From NCBI RefSeq assembly GCF_026340095.1, contig NZ_JAPEPO010000001.1, forward strand, positions 3,192,501-3,256,500: DNA of 64,000 nt, read 5' to 3'. Below, in pieces: positions 23,478-31,200 of the stretch. Source of the DNA: Streptomyces sp. NBC_01446 (GTDB lineage Bacteria; Actinomycetota; Actinomycetes; Streptomycetales; Streptomycetaceae). Position 1 is the first letter of the stretch. Each line of letters begins with the position of its first letter. A program made the translations under genes and the position numbers. The notes below the pieces were generated by a model. The model worked only from the letters and a program-made list of their open reading frames with translations, was not told where the DNA came from and made no database searches.

Positions 23478-24602
23478 CTAGTCCTCGTCCTCGTAACTCT
23501 GGAACCAGTGCGTGTCGTAATAGCGGGCGACGGAGTGCGGATGCGAGCGCTCGGTCAGCATGCGGAAGACGAACTCGGCGGCCGTGCCGTCGAAGCGGGT
23601 CCAGGTGTCCGGGATGTCCTCCGACGCCAGGACGGGCCAGCGGTCGGGGTCGTCGCCCTCGGTGAGCCAGTAGAACTGGTCCGCCTGCTCGGACGACGCC
23701 CATTCCAGGAGTCCGCCGGGCGCCGGATGGATGCCGTACGGCTCCCACAGGCTCGTGCCCGAGCGGGCCGCGAACCCGGCCAGATACTCCGCGTGCTCCA
23801 CGAAGTCCATGCCGGGGACGTCGGACTCGGACACGTAGAGGGTGAGGAAGCCGTCGAAGGCGCCGTGTCCGAAGATCTCGGCGAGCTGTTTGAAGTCCGT
23901 GGGCAGCCTGGTGCCGAGCCGCGCCTCCACCGCATCCCAGTCGACCGTACGGGCCTCACCGGCCCACCCGGTCACGGCGACGACCCGGTCCACCCACGTC
24001 GCGTCGGCGGGCAGCCCCTCCACGACGGGCACGGCCCGCTCGGCGACGAGGACGACATGCTGCACGTCGCCGCCCGTCCGGACCGTCCCGGCCCCTATCC
24101 ACGAACCGGCGTGTGCCCAGGCCCGCATGTCGATCACGTCGGTGCCGAAGGGCGCGAGCAGGGGAAGCCCGGTCGTCGCGTCCACGGTGGGATCGGCGAA
24201 GCCGCGCAGGGCGAGACTGCGGGAGGACCCGTACCGGCTGCTGATTCCGTCCACCACGCCGGCGAGGTCGAGTTCATCGGATATAGCGACGCACACGTGC
24301 CCGGCGCTGTGCCCCTTCCCGCAGCACTTCAACGGCTCCGGGTCGCCTCCGACCAACCGCGTGACGGCGTCGACCAGTTCGTCGCGCTCCATGAACTTCC
24401 TCCGCTTCCCGCGCTCACGCGCGAGCCCGCCGTGTTCCCTGATCGCCCGTATCTCCCGCCGGACACGGAAGCCGATGTACGCCCACGCGGGAAGCGTCGC
24501 GAGCCCCGACGCCAGCCGGTCGACACCGGACTCCCCTGCCCCGAGGGCGATCGACCCCATGACGGCCACCCAGCACATCCCATAACCGAGCAGCCGGTTC
24601 AT
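23478..24602 (-). CDS. SMI1/KNR4 (SUKH) domain protein with N-terminal membrane segment; possible dual start
   Basis: 374 aa from ATG 24602 (GGAGGGG upstream). Residues 1-45 are hydrophobic (YGMCWVAVMGSIALGAG; LATLPAWAYIGF), probably a membrane anchor. A second ATG at 24392 has a perfect-looking GGAGG 6 nt upstream and would give a soluble 304-aa form. The middle domain (about 71-215) has CCGKGHSAGHVC and VVDGISSRYGSSRSLALRG and is unrecognised. The C-terminal SUKH domain is about 225-374 (VDWDAVEARLGTRLPTDFKQLAEIFG ... PYGIHPAPGGLLEWA). SUKH proteins commonly neutralise nuclease toxins. First of several immunity-type genes upstream of RHS 1 and downstream of RHS 2. Confidence 0.78.
   Translation of the reverse strand: MNRLLGYGMCWVAVMGSIALGAGESGVDRLASGLATLPAWAYIGFRVRREIRAIREHGGLARERGKRRKFMERDELVDAVTRLVGGDPEPLKCCGKGHSAGHVCVAISDELDLAGVVDGISSRYGSSRSLALRGFADPTVDATTGLPLLAPFGTDVIDMRAWAHAGSWIGAGTVRTGGDVQHVVLVAERAVPVVEGLPADATWVDRVVAVTGWAGEARTVDWDAVEARLGTRLPTDFKQLAEIFGHGAFDGFLTLYVSESDVPGMDFVEHAEYLAGFAARSGTSLWEPYGIHPAPGGLLEWASSEQADQFYWLTEGDDPDRWPVLASEDIPDTWTRFDGTAAEFVFRMLTERSHPHSVARYYDTHWFQSYEDED
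24392..24402 (-). promoter_or_regulatory. Internal ribosome binding site and ATG in the SUKH fusion gene
   Basis: On the minus strand ggaggaagttc precedes an in-frame ATG at 24392. The spacing of 6 nt is ideal, so a soluble product lacking the first 70 residues is likely to be made in addition to, or instead of, the membrane form. Confidence 0.5.
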
Positions 24603-24777
24603 GGCCCCTCCAGCCCGACGACGGCCCCGGTTCTACAACACGGCACCCCTCACACGCGAACGACGAAACAAACGGAACGAATGAAGCAACCGAAGCGATC
24701 CGGTCGCGCCGGCTGGTGGTGAAGGCACGCCGGAGTCTCTTCGGACGGCGACAGCTTTCCACGCTCAACAGAAAATC

Positions 24778-25260
24778 TCACTCGGCACCCAGCACGGCTT
24801 CCGTCGCGTAGTCGCCCATCATGATGTCCGAGGTCAACTCATGCCAATATCCGCCCTCGATGAATGCCGCAGGGTCGACTTTCCGCACAAGGCCCACCAC
24901 ATCGTCAGCCGCTGATTCCCATTCGCTCCCTTCGGCGTCTTCCGAATAGAACGGGAACTGCTCGATCACGCCTTTGACGCACGCGGAGAACTTTTCCAGG
25001 GACGAGTTGACGAGGCTTGTCGATTCGAACTCATCGTGAGACTCGACCACGGCACCGGTGACCGTATTCAGCAAGATGGAACCAGTGGCACCCGTATGCC
25101 CGAAGCAGATGAACCGCGTCCCGCCGATGACGACGGGCTCCAGCTCTTCCGCCGCCCAGTACGCGTACCCGATCGACTCCGCCGGAACTTCGAGCGACGA
25201 CCGGTCCGCCTCAAGCAGAACCATGGAAAAGGCGGGCATTTCGGGAGGGGTGGCGCCCAT
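24778..25260 (-). CDS. SUKH-4-like immunity protein
   Basis: 160 aa from ATG 25260 with AGAGGAG 6 nt upstream. Sequence IGGTRFICFGHTGATGSILLNTVTGAVV followed by TSLVNSSLEKFSACVKGV matches my recollection of the SUKH-4 immunity family (small domain ending in an FVNSS..xF segment). No signal peptide; acts in the cytoplasm. Separated by 80 bp from the next SUKH gene on the same strand. Cognate toxin unknown; could protect against RHS tips of this or related strains. Confidence 0.65.
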   Translation of the reverse strand: MGATPPEMPAFSMVLLEADRSSLEVPAESIGYAYWAAEELEPVVIGGTRFICFGHTGATGSILLNTVTGAVVESHDEFESTSLVNSSLEKFSACVKGVIEQFPFYSEDAEGSEWESAADDVVGLVRKVDPAAFIEGGYWHELTSDIMMGDYATEAVLGAE

Positions 25261-25340
25261 GGTCAGCTCCTCTTGGACGACGGGCAGAGGTGGCGCCGCC
25301 AACAGTGGCACGGACTCCTTCGGCCTACCCGGGCTGCCAC

Positions 25341-25883
25341 TCAGTCGATACGGTCGCTCAGGCCCAGCACCTGCGGGTTGCTTCTGGGTAAGTTCCTGGG
25401 CATGCCCGGCACATCGATGGTGCGCCCGTACACGCCGGCCAGGAACTCGACGGCGCCGACCGGGAACTCGAACCACTCGGCGTTGTCCGTGCGGACGACC
25501 ACCGGCCAAGCGTCCGGGTCCGCGGGGCTCGTCTTCCAGTACAAGACGTCCCCCGAATTGGAATCCCCCCAGGAAATCAGGCCTCCCGACTGCGGGTAGG
25601 GAACGTAGTCCTCCGTATCGCCCATCTCGTACAGATCCTGAAGGATCTCGTCCTCCCTGGACTGGGACGCCCATGACTCCTCGGTGCCGGGTCGGGGAAC
25701 GGACACGCTCAGGAAGTCGTCGATGACCAGAACCGGATACGCCTCCGCCAAAGAACGGAAGTCCGAGGGCAGCGCCGTCCCGAGGACCGCCTCAAGGGCG
25801 GCCCAGTCCACGCTGCGCCCCGCCGCCACACGCCACTGCGTCATCGACGGAAGCGCGGCCTCCAGTCCTTCGATCTTCAGCAT
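25341..25883 (-). CDS. SMI1/KNR4 (SUKH) family immunity-type protein
   Basis: 180 aa from ATG 25883 (a TTG ten codons upstream is an alternative). Core: VDWAALEAVLGTALPSDFRSLAEAYPVLVIDDFLSVSVP, then YPQSGGLISWGDSNSGDVLYWKTSPADPDAWPVVV. This is the SUKH fold signature seen in SMI1/KNR4-like proteins and resembles the C-terminal domain of the 23478 protein, so the two are likely paralogues. Cytoplasmic. Its 5' end (25881-25907) is repeated as an isolated fragment at 26413-26439. It overlaps nothing but lies 22 bp after the stop of the 25906 gene. Confidence 0.82.
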   Translation of the reverse strand: MLKIEGLEAALPSMTQWRVAAGRSVDWAALEAVLGTALPSDFRSLAEAYPVLVIDDFLSVSVPRPGTEESWASQSREDEILQDLYEMGDTEDYVPYPQSGGLISWGDSNSGDVLYWKTSPADPDAWPVVVRTDNAEWFEFPVGAVEFLAGVYGRTIDVPGMPRNLPRSNPQVLGLSDRID

Positions 25884-25907
25884 GTCGTCCGCCAATCCGG
25901 GCTGTTC
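25881..25907 (-). repeat. 27-bp repeat, intact copy at the SUKH gene start
   Basis: The start codon and preceding 24 bp of the SUKH gene match 26413-26439 at 24 of 27 positions by eye (same orientation). Confidence 0.55.
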
Positions 25908-26367
25908 ACCCAAGCTGTTCCAGCATGTCCATCAACTTTCGGTGAGTGGGGTGCCCCTGGAAGTCCGGGTACCTGCGAGCGATGTACTCCAACGTATCGC
26001 CGGAGAACCTGGAGACGTCGACCAGAAACTCTGCAATTGTGCAGTTCCCCGCCACCGGGTCCCAAGACCTCGAGATGGTCAGGGTTTCACCACTGGGCAC
26101 GAGTTCAATCAACAGGTCACTCTCCGTGAAGGCGACGCTGCCAGCGTCCCCCTCTCTGATTTCCTGCGAGGAAAGCAGGAGGCAGAACATGAAGTCGAGC
26201 ACCGGAATTCCTGGGAACTCCTCGACCCCAAGGCCACCTGCGGCCAGCCGAAAATCCGCCCAGAAGTACTCGTAGCGCAGGTCCATTTCACTGGCACGTT
26301 CCAGCTTCTCACGCTGCTTATCGGTCATTTCACGCAGCGATTCCGTGGCGAAGGTTACGCTAAACAT
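25906..26367 (-). CDS. Hypothetical protein, 153 aa, possibly an immunity protein
   Basis: ATG 26367 preceded by GGGGAG at short spacing; a start at MTDKQREK (codon 14) is possible. Acidic, soluble, mixed alpha/beta: EEFPGIPVLDFMFCLLLSSQEIREG, SDLLIELVPSGETLTISRSWD, RRYPDFQGHPTHRKLMDMLEQLG. No family recognised. It lies in a row of immunity-type genes on the same strand downstream of RHS 2, which suggests but does not show a related role. Base composition is somewhat less GC-rich than flanking genes, compatible with acquisition. Confidence 0.55.
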   Translation of the reverse strand: MFSVTFATESLREMTDKQREKLERASEMDLRYEYFWADFRLAAGGLGVEEFPGIPVLDFMFCLLLSSQEIREGDAGSVAFTESDLLIELVPSGETLTISRSWDPVAGNCTIAEFLVDVSRFSGDTLEYIARRYPDFQGHPTHRKLMDMLEQLG

Positions 26368-26696
26368 GACTCCCCGATATCAAAACGGCACCAACCGGGA
26401 ACTCCGACCAGTCATGTCGTCTACCAATCCGTGCTGTTCTGGACCAAGACGTTATTGAACGGTACTCAGGCGATAAGAACCTGTCGATCCTCCGATGGGC
26501 CAGATCGGCCGACTCCATGGAGCCCTAGGGGACAAGCCCTTTACCTCCCGTGCAATGACTCCGCGACGGCCGGAAGTTGTGCGCTCACCGGGTCATCCGA
26601 CCTCACGAGGAGCAAAGATCCCCCGAAACCCATCCGCCCTCTCGCGCCTTCGTCTGCATGAGTTTCAGTCGTCAACGGTGCGGCGTGCGCGCGCCG
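26368..26696. other. 329-bp gap with a relic of a SUKH gene 5' end
   Basis: No credible gene. The only recognised content is the 27-bp repeat at 26413-26439 matching the start region of the SUKH gene at 25883, plus the promoter/leader of the 25906 gene. The remainder looks like degenerate sequence. Confidence 0.5.
26413..26439 (-). repeat. 27-bp orphan repeat of a SUKH gene start
   Basis: 24 of 27 bp identical to 25881-25907. After the ATG the frame here reads only 11 codons before a stop, so the coding part of this copy is gone. Confidence 0.55.
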
Positions 26697-27329
26697 TCAC
26701 ACACCCGACTTCGCCCGGTTCCCCGCCCACTCCCGGTAGTCCCGCCGGAAAGTGTCATCCAACTCGGGCACCGCGAGGAGTGCCTCCTTCTGCTGGGCCG
26801 TGTAGTCGTCGACCATGAGCACCAGTTCGGACTGGACCACACCCCAGCGCCGGACGGAAGGCGACCGGGACGAAGTGATCTCCGCCAAAAGCCCGGGTCG
26901 CACCAGAAGGCGTCCGATCCTGGGAAGTTCCTCCGCCTCCAGCTGACCGGCGAGTCCCGCACCCACGATGGACCGGTTCCGGCCACCGAAAGCCCAGCGC
27001 GCGCGGGCTAGCCCGGGGGCCGTCGGCGCGTGGGCACAGGAGTCCGGCGGCAGCACGGAGTACGCGGCAAGCACTCCGGACGAATCAGCCGGCGGAAGTC
27101 CGGCCTCCACGTGCTGCCTGTTCAGCCATTCCCAGTAGGGCTCGGGAACGAAGGAGCAGGTAGCGAAGAAGACGCACGCTTCGGGGTCGATCCTCGTGGT
27201 CGAGAAGGTCAGGAATACTGAATCTCCGGATTCATTCTTAAATCTGTACTCTGCTCCCTTTTTCCTGAACCCAGCCGCACTCATCACGGGAGTCACGTAC
27301 TCCCGAAGGAAATCATTGAGAATCTTCAC
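26697..27329 (-). CDS. DUF4304-like protein, putative immunity protein for RHS 2
   Basis: 210 aa from GTG 27329 (TTG at 27341 is an alternative). The N-terminus KILNDFLREYVTPVMSAAGFRKKGAEYRF is characteristic of DUF4304 proteins, followed by a beta-rich body (DSVFLTFSTTRIDPEACVFFATC) and a helical C-terminus. DUF4304 proteins often occur downstream of polymorphic toxin genes. It is the first gene after RHS 2 (gap about 66 bp, with hairpins), the expected place for the cognate immunity gene against the nuclease-like tip. Role inferred from position. Confidence 0.7.
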   Translation of the reverse strand: MKILNDFLREYVTPVMSAAGFRKKGAEYRFKNESGDSVFLTFSTTRIDPEACVFFATCSFVPEPYWEWLNRQHVEAGLPPADSSGVLAAYSVLPPDSCAHAPTAPGLARARWAFGGRNRSIVGAGLAGQLEAEELPRIGRLLVRPGLLAEITSSRSPSVRRWGVVQSELVLMVDDYTAQQKEALLAVPELDDTFRRDYREWAGNRAKSGV

Positions 27330-27347
27330 GAAAACCGCCAAAGAAGA

Positions 27348-27382
27348 GAGGGCCCGGGCCCTCGCGAATCTATCACGCGAGG
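27348..27382 (-). terminator. Palindrome and hairpin between RHS 2 and its putative immunity gene
   Basis: gagggcccgggccctc (27348-27363) is a perfect 16-bp palindrome; overlapping it, cctcgcg (27360-27366) and cgcgagg (27376-27382) form a 7-bp stem with a 9-nt loop. The elements start 14 nt after the RHS 2 stop codon. They may terminate or attenuate toxin transcription. Confidence 0.5.
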
Positions 27383-27395
27383 ACCCGAACCAACA

Positions 27396-28220
27396 TCATG
27401 CCGCCAAACCGTAGATGGTTCCCGCGACGACTGTCGCCGCGGCCTCTTCAGGCGCCAGGGCTATGCCTCCGCCCACCACCAGAACAACAATGGGGATGAG
27501 CATCGGGTCGAATCCCCCCGAGCTGGACTGCGGTCTTGTCCCCACGCCCGGCTGGTACACCGTTCCCGGATAGGTTCCGGGCCCAGGACCTGCCGAAGGC
27601 TGTGGCGTGTTGTTCTGGAGCGCCTGTCGCGCCACCGCCATCGGACTGTTGTTGTAGATCTTCTGGAATTTCTTGTTGGACTGCCGACCGTAGATAACGG
27701 CACCCTCCTCTGGACCCATTACCTTGTCGCCGTTTCCGACATCGTAAGGGCCGCCCATCATCCAACCGAGAACAGCCTTTTTGCCTTGTGAGCGCAACCG
27801 ATTCACATACCACTGCGCCTCGGGCACTGCCTTGTTCGCGTCACCGGCCGACTTGACCTCCCAGACGTAATAGACATCCGACTTGGCGTCATAGCCCAGA
27901 ATGTCCGGCGTCCCGTAGCTGCAGTCGGGAACCGCAAGGCCACGGTTTCCACGCACCTTTCCGCGGTCTCCATTGCGGGGGTACATGCATTCCTTGTTGG
28001 CTCCGGCGATCTTCGTCGGCGGAAGCACCTGGAAGTCCGTCGCACCGGCGCTGGCCGCCTGTGCTTCGATTTCCAGGATCGCCCGTGCCTGGGCCTCATC
28101 GTGACGTGACGTCTTGTTCCCGTACTTTCCGGGCAGCGCAGCTGCGGCGAACCCGACGTCCCAGCCGCCGGCACTGTTCATGCGGCACGTGGCACCGGGC
28201 TCGTTGCAGTCGGCCGGACG
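27396..28220 (-). other. Variable C-terminal tip of RHS toxin 2, PD-(D/E)XK nuclease-like
   Basis: 274 residues after the core-ending DGH. A helix with QARAILEIEAQAAS precedes GTPDILGYDAKSDVYYVWEVKS, which fits the PD-(D/E)XK nuclease pattern: Asp of PDILG, then Glu-x-Lys in WEVKS at the end of the next strand, then a helix with AQWYVNRL. Four Cys lie upstream (DCNEPGATC, KECMYP, PDCSYG). The end holds a Pro-rich linker and a hydrophobic segment LIPIVVLVVGGGIALAP that could be a membrane helix. Predicted DNase or RNase activity is inference from the motif. Confidence 0.65.
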
Positions 28221-31200
28221 GTGTCCGTCGAGTTCGACGAAGCTGGTCGGGTTGCCTCCGCCGAACGCGTAGCGATTACCCGTGAACGGGTCCGCGCCCA
28301 GGTCCATGTCCGCCAGCGCGCCGTTGTACATGTCCCGGGTGGTGAAGCGGTTCAGGCCTGGGCTGTAGTCGCGGAAGCCCATGTCGTACGTGCCCGACTG
28401 GGCGTCCCAGCGCTTGGCGTTGTACCGGTAGGGGTTGTACGCCTCCTTCGTGGGGTCGGCGGTGTCGGGCTTGTCGATGCCGGTGAACTCGGACTTGTCG
28501 TCGGCTCCGTAGGCCGTGTAGCCGTAGGTGGCTTTGGCATCACCGTTCTTGTCGGTGACGGTCTCGACGTCGGTGTGGCTGTTGTAGCCGTAGTAGCCGT
28601 CCTCCGTCGTACCGTCGCTGTTGCGCGTGGCCTGGGAAAGCCGCTGTCCCCAAGGGCTGTACTGGTACGACTTGGTCAGCTGACCCGCGACCTTCTCATC
28701 GAGGACCTCGCCCGACAGGCCGAGATAGTCGAAGTCGGTGGTCTTTCCGTCCGCCGTCTTCGACGCCGTGCGGTCCAGCGGGTCGAAGGTGTACTTGGTC
28801 GACTTCACAGTGCCGGCGTCGTCCGTCTTCTCGGACTCGACGACATGGTCGAAGCCGTCGTACACGCTCCGCTCGATGACCTTGCCGCCCGATTGCACGG
28901 ACTCCTGACGCCCGAACGGGTCGTAGGTGTAGTTCGTCGGCAACGCGCCCGCCGAGGTGACACTCAGAAGCCGGTTGCGGTCGTAGTCGAATGTCGTGGA
29001 CACGCCGCCGACCGTCTGACTGACGACATTGGCGTTGTCGTCGTGGACGTAGGTCTCCGCCGCCGCGCCGTTACCGGTCTTGACCGACTTCGTGAGCCGG
29101 CTGGCCGGGTCGTAGCTGTAGTCCGTGGTGGACGCCAGGTACGCCGCATGGTCGTCGGCGTTCATCTTCTTCGCGACGTCCTGCGCCTTGTTGCCGTTGG
29201 CGTCGTAGGCGTAGGTGTGCGAGGAGACGAGAGTGCCCGATCCCTTCTGCTCCGTGGTCGACTTGAGCGCACCGTTGGCGAAGTACTCGTAGTCGACGGT
29301 GTTGCTGTTGGCCTTGGTCTCCCGCAGCGCCTGCCCACGGTCCGTGTACGTGTACGCGGTGACCTTCGGCGAGGCGTCCGTGGGCGTATTGCCGACCGAC
29401 ACCGTCTTTACCAGCTCGCGCAGGTCGTAGGTGTACTTGGAGAACTGGTCGGGATGCGTGACCGTCTCCGGCTGACCGTTGGCGTCGTACGTGTACGACG
29501 TGGCCTTCTTCTCCTGGCCGGCCAGCGCCTCCGTGACCTTCTGGACCTGGTTGAGCCCCGTGTAGGCAACGGTGTACGCGTCGATCACCGCGCCGGACGA
29601 TGTGTCGTCGATCGACGTGAGGTTGCCGTTGACGTCGTACGCGTAGGTGAACGACTTCTTCTCGTTGTCCGTGACACCCGTGGTGTCACGGACCAGCTTG
29701 ACTGCGTCCGCGACGGCGGTGCCGGCGCTGTTCTGGTCGAGCTTGAGCTTGGTCTCCTCGCTCTGCTTGAGGCTGTACGAGCCCAGGGACACCCACGTGC
29801 CGGTGCCCGCGCTCTGGTCCTTCGACACCGGGGGCTCGGCCGTCGTGCCATGGGTGAGCGTGTACTTGGCCGTGGTTGCGGCGCCCGTCACCTTCGGGAA
29901 CTTCACGTACGCGGTGTACGTGCCGTCCGTGGGGACGTTCAGCGTCCACGTGTACGCGTCAGTGCCCGTGCCCGCCGCGTGGGTGCGGTGGTCGTAGCCC
30001 TGCTGGCCGGTGATGTCACCCTTCGTCCACGTGCCCGTGGACGAGGTGTTCTGGGTGTCGGAGTTGTCGGTCAGGACGACCGACTTGCCCACCGGAACAC
30101 CGGCGTCAGCCTTGGACTTGAGGGAACCGTCCGGGTAGTAGTCCCACGTCATGGTGCGGTCCGACGAGCCGCCCGCCGAGGTGAGCGTGCGCTTCGTCTG
30201 CTTGCCCAGGTCGTCGTACTCGTAAGTGGTGACGATGTCCCACGGATCGGTGGACTTCATCGGCCAGCCGTTGTCGAAGTACTCGAAGACCGTGTCGTTG
30301 CGAACCGTCTCGCCCTGTGACGGCGGCATCGAGGTCTTCGCCACCCGCCCGACTGCGTCGTATGTGGTCTCCGTATACACGTCCGCCTTGTTGTAGCGGG
30401 CGTCGTTCGGGTCATAGGGCTGGTACTGCCGCTTGGGACGGTTGAGTTCGTCGTACGTGGTGCGGGACGCGAAGTCGTCCGCGTTCGCCGTCGCGGTACC
30501 GCGCGGCGTGATCACCTTGGTGGTGTTGCCGACCTGGTCGTACTCGAACTTGGAGATCCGGTAGGTGGTGCCGTCGTAGGGCACTTTGACCTCGGACTGC
30601 ATGCCCCGCTCGTCGTAGGTGACGGTCGAGGTGTTGTTCTCCTGGTCCGTGGAAGAGGTGACGAGGCCGTCGCGGTCGTAGGACTGCTTGGTGAACTTGC
30701 CCGCCGCGTCCGTGACCTGGGTGACCCGGTGGTCCATGTCGTAATCGGTCCTGGACGTGAAGTCCGTGGTGTCCGCCGACGCGTTCTTGGTCGGCGCGAT
30801 GACCTTGGTGACGTTGCCGACCGTGTCGTACTCGTAGGAGATCTTGCCCTGGTCTGCGTTGACCACGGAGCTGAGCTGATACAGCTCGTCGTACTTGTTC
30901 GTCGTGACGTAGTCGGTGGCGTCGGACGTGGTCACGGAGCCCTTGGGCTCCGTCGTGGTCCTCAGGTTGCCGACCTTGTCGTAGGTGTACGAAGACGTAC
31001 GGGGAACCGTCGTGTTGTTATTCGTCGGCGCGGTCGCCGACGTGACCTGGTCCGCGTTGTCGTACACCGCCGTCGAGACCGCTCCGTTCGGCGCCGTCGA
31101 CTTGGTGACATTGTCATTGGCGTCGTACACCGGCGCCGGTGTCGTGATCAGTACACCCGCGGCCTGGTCCTTGGGCGCGGTGCTGACCAGCGCCCGCCCG

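Noticed and set aside
24393..24602. Separate small membrane-protein gene ahead of the SUKH domain protein
   Set aside because: There is no stop codon between it and the SUKH part, so it is an N-terminal extension of the same frame; kept as a dual-start hypothesis.
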